Shown here: positions 25,457-32,924 of the stretch, one piece after another
Numbering within the stretch: position 1 is the first letter of the stretch
Layout of the letters: every line of letters starts with the position of its first letter
From: Planosporangium thailandense
GTDB taxonomy: Bacteria > Actinomycetota > Actinomycetes > Mycobacteriales > Micromonosporaceae
NCBI RefSeq assembly: GCF_011947195.1
Contig: NZ_JAATVY010000019.1
Coordinates: 62,001-126,000, forward strand
DNA length: 64,000 nt
Reading direction: 5' to 3'
Program-made: the position numbers and the translations under genes
The notes under the pieces: model-generated
The model's database searches: none
What the model was told of the DNA's origin: nothing
What the model saw: the letters and a program-made list of their open reading frames with translations, nothing else

Positions 25457-26253
25457 CAGGACACCAGGTCTGACATCGTGACAGCGCGTAGCCCCTTGTC
25501 GCGTAGCCGGTTCAGCAGTTCCGGCATCGCGGCGATCGTCGCGGCGTGGCCGAAGTGCATGCTGACGATCGAGCCGTTGCCGATGGTGTCGGTCACGGCC
25601 CGCAACACCGTCGACGGGTCCGGATCGGCGAAGTCCAGTGAGTCGACGTCGTACGACAGACAGACCGGGTAGCCGGCCTGCGCGGCCTGGGCCAGGATCA
25701 TGTCGGTGGCGTGCCGGGTCTGCGACGGACGGAACCACTTGCCGATCGAGCCGGTCAGCCGCTGCAGCACCGCGGCGCAGGCGCTGATCTCGGCCAGCGC
25801 GTCCGACGGGCTCATGGTCGCGATGTCGAGGTGGTTCTGGGTATGGTTGCCCAGCTCGTGACCACCGTCGAGAATCCGCTTGGCCATGGCGGGCTGCGCC
25901 TCCAGCCACCGCCCGACAGCAAGGACGGTGACCTTGGCGCCGCCTTGTTCGAGCTCGTCGAGCAGGGCGCGTACCTGGGCCTCGTCGCCATCGCCGTGGA
26001 AGGTCAGGGCGACCGCGGGCTTGTCGCGCGGGCCGTGCGTCAGTTCCTTGGCGATCTCGCCACCGGCGATGGTCGTGGCAGATGGCGATCCTGACGGGTT
26101 GGTCGCCGGGTTCACCCACGTGGCCGCAGGATGGTCGGCGCAGCCGGCCATCGTGGCGATTCCAACGGCAGCGGTAGCGGCCTTCAGCAGCTTGCGGCGG
26201 GTGACCGGCCTACATGGACGGTCGAAGCCGTGATCGGGAGTGTCTGTGCACAC
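25456..26253 (-). CDS. Tat-exported polysaccharide deacetylase family protein
   Basis: 265 residues from a GTG at 26253. A twin-arginine signal TRRKLLKA (about 18-25) and hydrophobic stretch end at MAGC, suggesting a lipoprotein. The NodB homology domain (about 78-262) shows motif 2 as GNHTQNHLD with both histidines, motif 3 as WFRPSQ, and motif 5 as SIVSMHFGH. Motif 1 reads TFHGDGD rather than TFDDG, a variant I recall from actinobacterial members. It should remove acetyl groups from a wall or capsule glycan, if active. First gene of a two-gene unit with the propeller. Confidence 0.88.
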   Translation of the reverse strand: MCTDTPDHGFDRPCRPVTRRKLLKAATAAVGIATMAGCADHPAATWVNPATNPSGSPSATTIAGGEIAKELTHGPRDKPAVALTFHGDGDEAQVRALLDELEQGGAKVTVLAVGRWLEAQPAMAKRILDGGHELGNHTQNHLDIATMSPSDALAEISACAAVLQRLTGSIGKWFRPSQTRHATDMILAQAAQAGYPVCLSYDVDSLDFADPDPSTVLRAVTDTIGNGSIVSMHFGHAATIAAMPELLNRLRDKGLRAVTMSDLVS

Positions 26254-26416
26254 GTCGGCCGGTACTTCCCATGCGGCCCCGCTGCTAACCCGATCCGCCC
26301 ATCGAATGTATCGATGTCGTCTCTGTCGACATCGTTTCTGTCGGCATCGTCGGGCCGGGCGCGCCGTGTCGCTGCCGACCGGCGATTCCTACCGTCGGCT
26401 CCGTACGCTGACAGGT

Positions 26417-26956
26417 GTGATTTTCACCGTCGGCCACGGCGCGCGGCCGATCGACGCGTTCCTCGCCGTACTGCGCTCCGCCGAGGTCGCCGTCGTGGTC
26501 GACATCCGGCGATACCCGGGCTCGCGCAAGCATCCGCAGTTCGGCCGTGACGCGCTCGCCCGTGCGTTGCGCGAGCACGGCATCGGGTACGAGTGGCAGG
26601 GCGAGGCGTTGGGCGGGCGCCGGTCGCGGCGGCCGGACTCCCGGCACCCGGCGCTGCACAGCGCCTCGTTCGCCGGCTACGCCGACCACATGGACACCGC
26701 CGGGTTTCGGGACGCCGTCGACGCGCTCGTCGCGCGGGCCCCCGAAGAGCGGCTGGCCATCATGTGCGCCGAGACATACTGGCGCAACTGCCACCGGATG
26801 CTGGTCGCGGACGCGCTGACCGTTCGCGGTGCGACGGTGGTGCACCTCCTCGACGCCGGCCGCAGGGAGGAGCACCGGCTCCATCCGACCATGCGGCGGG
26901 GCGCGGACGGCTGGCCGGTCTACGACGTGCCCGACACGTTGCCCGGGCTCGGCTGA
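26417..26956 (+). CDS. DUF488 family protein
   Basis: 179 residues from a GTG at 26417. It opens with IFTVGHGARPIDAFL and VVDIRRYPGSRKHPQFGRDA, then YEWQGEALGGRR and LAIMCAETYWRNCHRMLVAD, all conserved in DUF488. That family is cytoplasmic, with a conserved Cys (in MCAE) and Cys-His (NCHR) that may bind metal or be catalytic; its function is not established. It diverges from the deacetylase gene and converges on the small lipoprotein gene across a short hairpin. Confidence 0.88.
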   Translation: MIFTVGHGARPIDAFLAVLRSAEVAVVVDIRRYPGSRKHPQFGRDALARALREHGIGYEWQGEALGGRRSRRPDSRHPALHSASFAGYADHMDTAGFRDAVDALVARAPEERLAIMCAETYWRNCHRMLVADALTVRGATVVHLLDAGRREEHRLHPTMRRGADGWPVYDVPDTLPGLG

Positions 26957-26972
26957 CCGCGCAGGTGCGCGG
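26957..26972. terminator. Short hairpin between convergent genes
   Basis: CCGCGC-AGGT-GCGCGG directly after the DUF488 stop and 4 bp before the end of the convergent lipoprotein gene. Confidence 0.5.
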
Positions 26973-26976
26973 CGGG

Positions 26977-27315
26977 CTAGCTGCGCTTGACCCGGATGAC
27001 GACCTGGCTGTCGGTCACGCTGTCCAACGAGACCGCCACAGCGCCGGCATCGACGGCGGGCTGGCCGACGGTGAGCGAAAGCCGCTGGCCGGCGACCTCG
27101 ACCGTGACCTTGTCCCCATCGGTGGCGACGAGCTTGGCCTCGACCCCGAGCACCTTGGTGCTCGCGTTCACGCCCTCTTTGAGGGTGACGGTGCAGCCGT
27201 CCAGGGCGCAGTTCGTGTCGCCGCCGTCGGAGCCGCAGCCGGCGACGACGGTGAGGCCGAGCAGCGCGCCGGTCAGGACGGTGGCGACGCGGCGGGTTCG
27301 GGGTCGGTTGCGCAC
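26977..27315 (-). CDS. Small lipoprotein, function unknown
   Basis: 112 residues from a GTG at 27315. Arg-rich start, hydrophobic segment and lipobox VVAGC at about residue 26 mark a lipoprotein signal. The mature part has an early Cys pair (TNCALDGC) and a pattern of short beta strands (CTVTLKEGV, KVTVEVAGQRLSLTVGQ, VAVSLDSVTDSQVVIRV), suggesting a compact beta domain. I do not recognise the family. Confidence 0.75.
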   Translation of the reverse strand: MRNRPRTRRVATVLTGALLGLTVVAGCGSDGGDTNCALDGCTVTLKEGVNASTKVLGVEAKLVATDGDKVTVEVAGQRLSLTVGQPAVDAGAVAVSLDSVTDSQVVIRVKRS

Positions 27316-27441
27316 CGGACAAGGGTACGGGTCCCTGTCGAGCGGGTCGCCGTCCGCCACGCCGGACCGGCGCATGGGGTCCGGCGCTGCGTGCCGGGGG
27401 CTTCCGCGCGCATCTACTCGGTGGTAACTTTCCGGACGGCG

Positions 27442-27461
27442 GTGGTACTGACCCGTACCAC
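27442..27461. promoter_or_regulatory. Inverted repeat GTGGTAC-n6-GTACCAC
   Basis: A perfect 7-bp inverted repeat 36 bp upstream of the monooxygenase operon, a candidate operator. No regulator gene is adjacent, so the binding protein is unknown. Confidence 0.5.
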
Positions 27462-27496
27462 GAGCGCGTTCGCGATCACTCGGTGGGAGCGCAACC

Positions 27497-29029
27497 GTGA
27501 CCTTCAATGAGCGGGCACACCATCGGGTGGCTGTCGTCGGCGCGGGCTTCGGTGGCATCGGCGCGGCGGTCCGCCTCAAGCAGCACGGCTATGACGACGT
27601 CGTCGTGTTCGACCGTGGTGACGACGTCGGCGGTACCTGGCGCGACAACACGTACCCCGGCTGCGCCTGCGACGTGCCGTCGCACATGTACTCCTTCTCG
27701 TTCGCGCCCAACCCCGACTGGTCGCGCAGCTTCTCGGGCCAGCCGGAGATCTGGCAGTACCTGCGTGGCTGCGTGGTCCGGTACGGCGTCGCCGCCAACC
27801 TCCGCCTGCGCCACGAGGTGCTGCGCGTGGCGTGGGACGACGCGTCCGGGCGCTGGCTGATCGACACCTCGCAGGGCCCGTACAGCGCGGACTTCCTGGT
27901 GGCGGCCGGCGGCCCGCTCGCCGAGCCGTCCCTGCCCGACCTGCCGGGGCTCTCCACCTTCACCGGCGAGATGTTCCACTCCGCACGGTGGAACCACGGC
28001 CACGACCTGACCGGGCGCCGGGTCGCGGTGATCGGCACCGGGGCCTCCGCCATCCAGTTCGTACCGGAGATAGCGCCGAAAGTGGCGCACCTGGACCTGT
28101 TCCAGCGCACTCCGCCGTGGGTGCTGCCCAGGGGCGACCGTGCGATCACCGAACTGGAGAAGCGCGTGTTCCGGGTGTTCCCGCCGGCGCAGTGGACGGT
28201 ACGCGCGGGGATCTACTGGGCGCGCGAGACGGTCATGGGGACCGGCTTCCTCCACCCGGCCGTCATGCGGGTGGCGCAGCGGGTCGCCCGCGCCCACCTG
28301 CACCGGCAGGTCGCCGACGCGGGCCTGCGTGCGAAGCTCACCCCGCGCTACACGCTCGGCTGCAAGCGGGTCCTGCTGTCCAACGACTACTACCCGGCGC
28401 TCACGCGCGACAACGTCGAGGTGGTCACCGATCGGATCAGCGAGGTGCGGCCGAACGGGATCGTCACCGCCGACGGCGTCCTGCACGAGGTCGACACCAT
28501 CATCTTCGGTACGGGTTTCCACGCCACCGATCCGCCCATGGCCACGTACACCAGCGGGCGGGACGGGCGCACGCTCGACGAGGTGTGGCAGGGCAGCATG
28601 CGGGCCTACCAGGGCACCTCGGTGGTGGGCTTCCCCAACCTGTTCATGCTGCTGGGGCCGAACACCGCCCTCGGGCACACCTCGGTCGTGTTCATGATCG
28701 AGTGTCAGATCACGTACCTGCTGAGCATGCTGCGGTACATGGACCGCACCCGCACCGACGCGCTCGAGCCGACCCCGTACGCCCAGGAGGCGTTCGTGGC
28801 GGACGTCGACCGGCGGATGAAGGGCACCGTGTGGACCGCCGGTGGCTGCAACAGCTGGTACCTCGACCGGACCGGGCGCAATTCGACGCTGTGGCCTGGT
28901 TACACCTGGCCGTACTGGATGCGTACGCGCCGGTTCGATCCCGGTGCGTACCGGGTAGTGCCGACTAGGCGGACTCAGACCGTGCAACCGAAGAGCGTGC
29001 AACCGAAGAGCGTGGGGGAGGACCGGTGA
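27497..29029 (+). CDS. Flavin-containing Baeyer-Villiger-type monooxygenase
   Basis: 510 residues from a GTG at 27497 with GGGAG upstream. The FAD motif VVGAGFGGIGAA is at about 12-23 and the NADPH motif VIGTGASAIQ at about 178-187. Between them FTGEMFHSARW matches the Baeyer-Villiger fingerprint FxGxxxHxxxW. TYPGCACDVPSHMYSFSF is typical of the cyclohexanone monooxygenase/MymA branch. It inserts an oxygen next to a ketone or acts on a hydrophobic substrate. The last residues hold a QPKSV duplication (15-bp repeat). It overlaps the SDR gene (GTGA). Confidence 0.92.
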   Translation: MTFNERAHHRVAVVGAGFGGIGAAVRLKQHGYDDVVVFDRGDDVGGTWRDNTYPGCACDVPSHMYSFSFAPNPDWSRSFSGQPEIWQYLRGCVVRYGVAANLRLRHEVLRVAWDDASGRWLIDTSQGPYSADFLVAAGGPLAEPSLPDLPGLSTFTGEMFHSARWNHGHDLTGRRVAVIGTGASAIQFVPEIAPKVAHLDLFQRTPPWVLPRGDRAITELEKRVFRVFPPAQWTVRAGIYWARETVMGTGFLHPAVMRVAQRVARAHLHRQVADAGLRAKLTPRYTLGCKRVLLSNDYYPALTRDNVEVVTDRISEVRPNGIVTADGVLHEVDTIIFGTGFHATDPPMATYTSGRDGRTLDEVWQGSMRAYQGTSVVGFPNLFMLLGPNTALGHTSVVFMIECQITYLLSMLRYMDRTRTDALEPTPYAQEAFVADVDRRMKGTVWTAGGCNSWYLDRTGRNSTLWPGYTWPYWMRTRRFDPGAYRVVPTRRTQTVQPKSVQPKSVGEDR

Positions 29030-30039
29030 ACCAGTCGTTGGCCGGCAAGGCCGTACTGATCACCGGCGCGGCGCGGGGCATCGGTGAGCACACCGCCCGC
29101 CTCGCCGCCGCCCGGGGTGCCCGAGTGGCGCTTGTCGGGCTCGAGCCCGAACGCCTCGCGGCCGTGGCCGCCGACCTCAACGCCGCCTCTCCCGGTGGTG
29201 CCTCCTCCGACAGCGCCTCCCTCGACAGTGCCTTCCTCGAAGGCGCCTCCCCCAACGGCGCCTCTCCCGGCGATGTTTCCCCCAACAGCGCGGGCGGACC
29301 GCGGCACGTGTGGTTCGAGTGCGACGTCACCGACCAGGCGAGCCTCGACCGGGCGGTGCGCGGCACCGTCGAGGCGTTCGGTGGGATCGACGTCGTGGTC
29401 GCCAACGCGGGCGTAGCCAACCGGGGCACCATCGCGGTCGGCGGCATCGAGCCGCTGATCCGGACGATCGACGTGAACCTCATCGGCGTGATGCGCACCG
29501 TCGGCGCCACGGTCGAGCACGTCATCGCCCGCCGCGGGTACTTCCTGCTGGTGTCGTCGGCGGCGGCCTTCACGATGCTGCCCGGCATGGCGGCCTACTG
29601 CGCGTCCAAAGCCGGTGTCGAGCAGTTCGGCAACGCCATCCGGCTCGAGCTCGCGCACCGCGGCGTCGGGGTCGGCACCGCCCATCCGTCCTGGATCGAC
29701 ACCGATCTGGTTCGCGACGCCGCGGACGACCTGCCCGAGTTCCGCGAATCACTGCGCAAACTGCCATGGCCGCTCAACTCCTTCACCTCGGTGGAGGCGT
29801 GTGCGAACGCGTTCGTCGACGGCATCGAACACCGGCGCCGTCGCATCTACGTGCCGCGCGCGGTGGCGGCGGTGCAGGCGCTGCGCACCCTCGCGACCGG
29901 TCCGCTCGCCGACGCCATCATCGGTCGCGCCGCACGCTACTCCGTGCCGCGGATGGAGGAGCAGGTACGCAAACTCGGCCGGGCGTTCGGCGCGAACACC
30001 CCGACGCCGACAGCCGCCGAGGAGGGGAGCGGAGCGTGA
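29026..30039 (+). CDS. Short-chain dehydrogenase/reductase (SadH-like)
   Basis: 337 residues. Rossmann motif ITGAARGIGEHTA at about 13-25, NAGVANRG at about 128-135, and catalytic Ser in LLVSSAAAF with Tyr-x-x-x-Lys in YCASKAG. An insert at about 52-88 consists of degenerate five-residue units (GASxx, SASLD), from 15-bp repeats, and is absent from ordinary SDRs. The order monooxygenase-SDR-hydrolase resembles mymA-lipR-sadH of mycobacteria. It probably oxidises or reduces an alcohol/ketone in the same pathway. Overlaps both neighbours by four bases. Confidence 0.9.
   Translation: MNQSLAGKAVLITGAARGIGEHTARLAAARGARVALVGLEPERLAAVAADLNAASPGGASSDSASLDSAFLEGASPNGASPGDVSPNSAGGPRHVWFECDVTDQASLDRAVRGTVEAFGGIDVVVANAGVANRGTIAVGGIEPLIRTIDVNLIGVMRTVGATVEHVIARRGYFLLVSSAAAFTMLPGMAAYCASKAGVEQFGNAIRLELAHRGVGVGTAHPSWIDTDLVRDAADDLPEFRESLRKLPWPLNSFTSVEACANAFVDGIEHRRRRIYVPRAVAAVQALRTLATGPLADAIIGRAARYSVPRMEEQVRKLGRAFGANTPTPTAAEEGSGA
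29185..29290. repeat. Degenerate 15-bp repeats in the SDR gene
   Basis: About seven copies of a gcctccxxcxacxgc unit encode a Gly/Ala/Ser/Asp-rich loop inserted in the Rossmann domain. Confidence 0.7.
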
Positions 30040-30839
30040 GCATCGACCTCGCGTACGAGCGGCGCGGAGCCGGGGATCCGCTGGTCCTGCTGCACGGTAT
30101 CGGCCACCACTGGCGGGCCTGGCTTCCGGTCTTCGACCGGCTGGCGGAGGCGCACGACGTGATCGCCGTCGACCTGCCCGGGTTCGGCCGGTCGCCGATG
30201 CCGGCGCCCGGCCGCCCCCACGACATGCCCCGCATCGTCGGCGACCTCCGCACCTTCTTCGCCGACCTCGGGCTCGACCGCCCGCACGTGGCCGGCAACA
30301 GCCTCGGCGGTGCGATCGCCCTCGAACTCGCCGCCGGCGGGCACGTCGCGTCGGCCACCGCGTTGTCGCCGGCCGGCTTCTGTACGCCGCGCCAGCTCCG
30401 CTGGGCGGTCAACGTCCTGCGCGCCCACCGGTACGCGGCACATCTGCCGGAGCCGGTGATCCGCCGGATGCTGGCAGTCGAGGCGCTGCGGGCCGTGTCG
30501 TTCGGCATGCTGCTCGCGCGGCCCCGGGGCATCAGCGCCGAAGCCGCGCTCGCGGACTCCCTCGCGCTGCGCAACGGCCGCGCGTTCGAAGCGGTCGCCC
30601 GGGCCGGCCTGCGGTACCGGTTCCAGGGAGCGCCGACAGCGCCGGTCACCGTCGCCTGGGGCACCAGGGACCGCATCCTGCCGTACCGGCAGTCCGCGCT
30701 GGCCCGCCGGCTGCTGCCCGAGGCGCGGCACGTCGACCTCTGGGGCTGCGGGCACGTGCCGATGCATGACGACCCGGAACTCGTCACCTCGGTCATCCTC
30801 GCGACCACCGGCGCCAGGGTTTCTGACGCGACAGCCTGA
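30036..30839 (+). CDS. Alpha/beta hydrolase
   Basis: 267 residues from a GTG at 30036 (GGAGGGGAG upstream), overlapping the SDR stop. It shows the oxyanion segment LLHGIGHHWRAW, the nucleophile elbow GNSLGGAIA, Asp in WGTRDRILP and the catalytic His in GCGHVPMHDDP. In a Baeyer-Villiger pathway it could cleave the ester made by the monooxygenase; this is a contextual inference. Last gene of the operon. A methyltransferase relic in the opposite orientation begins right after its stop. Confidence 0.9.
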   Translation: MSIDLAYERRGAGDPLVLLHGIGHHWRAWLPVFDRLAEAHDVIAVDLPGFGRSPMPAPGRPHDMPRIVGDLRTFFADLGLDRPHVAGNSLGGAIALELAAGGHVASATALSPAGFCTPRQLRWAVNVLRAHRYAAHLPEPVIRRMLAVEALRAVSFGMLLARPRGISAEAALADSLALRNGRAFEAVARAGLRYRFQGAPTAPVTVAWGTRDRILPYRQSALARRLLPEARHVDLWGCGHVPMHDDPELVTSVILATTGARVSDATA

Positions 30840-30844
30840 GGACG

Positions 30845-31290
30845 GGTCCCACACCCTATCCCCGGCATCTCGAAGAAGATCATCGGGTTGTCGCGGGCGG
30901 TACGCACCGGCTCGCCCATCCCGAGCTCCCGCTTGATCTCGCCGAGCTGCCGGAACACTTCGGGAGCCCGTGCGGGTGCCGCCGTGAAGTACCCGACGCC
31001 GCGCGCGGCCAGCCAGCGCAGGATCACGGCGCCTTCGGTGAACGGCAGCGGCCGGCGGCGGTGGAAGACGTCGTGCACGCTCACCGGGGTGCCGGCGGGC
31101 ACGCGCGGAAAGAGATTGTCGAGGTACCAGCGCGCGAACCGGGCGCTGTGCGCGGCGTCGATGAACAGGTAGTCGGTGCAAAGGTGGTCGATGCGCAGGT
31201 GGTCGACCAGCCGACGGCAACGCCCACGCTGGCCGCTGACCTCGGCTGGATCAGATGCGATGAGAACGTCGAGAGCGGGCTCTCCTATCG
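30845..31290 (-). pseudogene. C-terminal relic of a class I SAM methyltransferase
   Basis: The minus strand has a continuous frame reading DYLFIDAAHSARFARWYLDN, then GTPVSVHDVFHRRRPLPF, VGYFTAAPARAPEVFRQLGE and DNPMIFFEM. This matches the second half of actinobacterial FkbM/family-24-type methyltransferases (LFIDAdHS...VHDVFH). There is no start codon in the proper place and the SAM-binding N-terminus is missing or unrecognisable. The frame runs without a stop into the hydrolase gene. It is therefore a truncated relic. Confidence 0.65.
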
Positions 31291-31313
31291 AAACTGACCC
31301 CGACGGTAGTGGC

Positions 31314-31448
31314 TTAGCGGCCGCGCAGTTGGAGGCTGGCGGCGAGCGCGGTCAGGACTGCGATGATGAGGATCAGCAGGGTGAGGCGTACGGCTCGGCG
31401 TCGGCGGGGTGCCGGTGTCGGCTGGTTTGTCGGGTCCGGTGTGGTCAT
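31314..31448 (-). CDS. 44-residue single-pass membrane peptide
   Basis: The ATG at 31448 is preceded by a perfect AGGAGG 10 nt upstream. The peptide has a Thr/Pro-rich N-terminus, a basic RRRRAVR stretch, one membrane helix (LTLLILIIAVLTALAASL) and ends LRGR. It is 5 bp downstream of the membrane protein gene at 31454 and shares its strand, so it is likely the third gene of the PadR operon. Function unknown; the strong ribosome site argues that it is real. Confidence 0.75.
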   Translation of the reverse strand: MTTPDPTNQPTPAPRRRRAVRLTLLILIIAVLTALAASLQLRGR

Positions 31449-31453
31449 GGGGT

Positions 31454-32368
31454 TCACACCTCCTGGACCGGGTCGGTGGCCAGTGGGGCGGCCGGTGTGG
31501 GCGTGCGGCGCAGCAGGTAGCCGGCGAGGGCGGCGGCGGCCCAGCCGACCATTGCGATGATCAGGGTCCCGACCAGGAGGTCGAGGAAGTTGTTGCCGAG
31601 GCGCTCATTGACCGTGCCGCCCACCGTGCCGCCGCCGGCCGCATCGGGTGGCCCGCCGCTGCCGAGGATGGCGACCGCGACGGTGCCGTACAGCAGTTGC
31701 AGCAGCCCGGCGCTGAGGGCGGCCAGGCGGGCGACGCGGCGCCCCGCGGCCGGGTCACGGCGCCACAGGGTGCCGGCGGCGCCGATCGCGGCGGGTACCG
31801 CGATCACCCGTACCCACTGCTGCCAGGGACTCGGGATGAAGGTGACCTGGTCGAGTGCGGTGAACCCGGCCATGCTCAGCCCAACCATGGTGGCGAATAC
31901 ACCGCCGAGCAGGCCGGGCAGCGCGATACCGGGCCGGCGCAGCAACGCGCTGGCACCGAGCAGGTAACCGCCGCAGATGATCAGGACGACCGCGAGTGAG
32001 ATCCAGCCACCGACGCCGAGCTGATAGTGGACGGTCAGGCCGGCGTAGATGGTGAAGCTGGCCGCGGTGATCCCGATCGCGGCCCAGAGGCCGACGGCGG
32101 CGCGGCCCCAGGGCGGCAGGATCAGCGCGGCGCCGGCACAGCCGAGCGCGAAGCGCATCCGCCGCCGCCGTCCGTCCAGGTGGCCGAGTTCGCCGAGCAT
32201 GGCGTGACCCCACTCGGCCCGCTGGGGAGATAGCAGGCTGACCGCCCAGCGCAGCAGTCGCAGCGGCGCGTCCTCGGTCGGGCCGTCCAGGAACCGGCGC
32301 GGGTTGCGGCGGTACAACGCGACCGCCACCGCGATCGGCGTCACCAGGAACACGATGAAGAACGGCAT
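31454..32368 (-). CDS. Multi-pass membrane protein of a PadR operon
   Basis: 304 residues with about eight hydrophobic segments. A cytoplasmic loop near residue 50, PQRAEWGHAMLGELGHLDG then RMRFALGC, matches the short conserved motif of PadR-linked membrane proteins in actinobacteria. The ATG at 32368 overlaps the PadR stop (TAATG). No transport ATPase is nearby. The role is unknown; such proteins often respond to membrane-active drugs, but nothing here proves it. Confidence 0.8.
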   Translation of the reverse strand: MPFFIVFLVTPIAVAVALYRRNPRRFLDGPTEDAPLRLLRWAVSLLSPQRAEWGHAMLGELGHLDGRRRRMRFALGCAGAALILPPWGRAAVGLWAAIGITAASFTIYAGLTVHYQLGVGGWISLAVVLIICGGYLLGASALLRRPGIALPGLLGGVFATMVGLSMAGFTALDQVTFIPSPWQQWVRVIAVPAAIGAAGTLWRRDPAAGRRVARLAALSAGLLQLLYGTVAVAILGSGGPPDAAGGGTVGGTVNERLGNNFLDLLVGTLIIAMVGWAAAALAGYLLRRTPTPAAPLATDPVQEV

Positions 32369-32682
32369 TACGCCTCACTCAAGCGGCGGTGGGGGTGGGC
32401 GGCGCTGCGGTCGCGGCGCGCGGCGGTCAGGGCGGCCACGAACTCGCGCCCGGCGCCGGTCAGGCGGTACAGATGCCGGGGCGGCCGGCTGCCGACGCCC
32501 GGCTCCCACGAGGTCTCCAGCAGGCCACGGTCGGCCAGCCGGACCAGGATCGGGTAGAGCGAACCCGATTTGAGGTGCACCTCGGTGGCCAGGTCGTAGC
32601 CGTAACGCCACCGGGCCGGGTCGGCGGCCAGCGCCCGCAGGACGTTGACAGTCTGTGGCGATGGGCGCCGGTTACGCTGCAC
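32368..32682 (-). CDS. PadR family transcriptional regulator
   Basis: 104 residues from a GTG at 32682. Winged helix-turn-helix of the PadR type: WRYGYDLATEVHLKSGSLYP, then ILVRLADRGLLETSWE and RHLYRLTGAGREFV. These dimeric repressors usually control themselves and the adjacent membrane gene. First gene of the three-gene unit. Confidence 0.9.
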   Translation of the reverse strand: MQRNRRPSPQTVNVLRALAADPARWRYGYDLATEVHLKSGSLYPILVRLADRGLLETSWEPGVGSRPPRHLYRLTGAGREFVAALTAARRDRSAAHPHRRLSEA

Positions 32683-32693
32683 GAGCGATAACT

Positions 32694-32705
32694 CTACTCA
32701 TGTAG
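32694..32705. promoter_or_regulatory. Possible PadR site CTAC-TCAT-GTAG
   Basis: A short inverted repeat 12 bp upstream of the padR start, flanked by ATAAC and TATAAC sequences. Weak support, from position and symmetry only. Nearby (32735-32780) GGATCAG recurs several times. Confidence 0.35.
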
Positions 32706-32924
32706 CTATAACCGTCAAGAGACGCTACCGGCCAGCTGGATCAGAATCACTGAGCAGGATCAGGAACGGATCAGATCCAACAAGAACCGACATCAGAACC
32801 ACCCACAGAAAGCCGCGGAGTAGCACGCACGTTCTATGTCGTTCGCTGGTGATGCCAGTCGTCAGAGGTGGGGCTCTTCGGCGAGAAGGGTGTGAGGTGG
32901 CGCGCGTGCGCTAGGAATGTCGGG

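Noticed and set aside
28000-31000. Secondary-metabolite gene cluster
   Set aside because: Monooxygenase, SDR, hydrolase and a methyltransferase relic occur together, but no PKS, NRPS, terpene synthase or RiPP genes are present.
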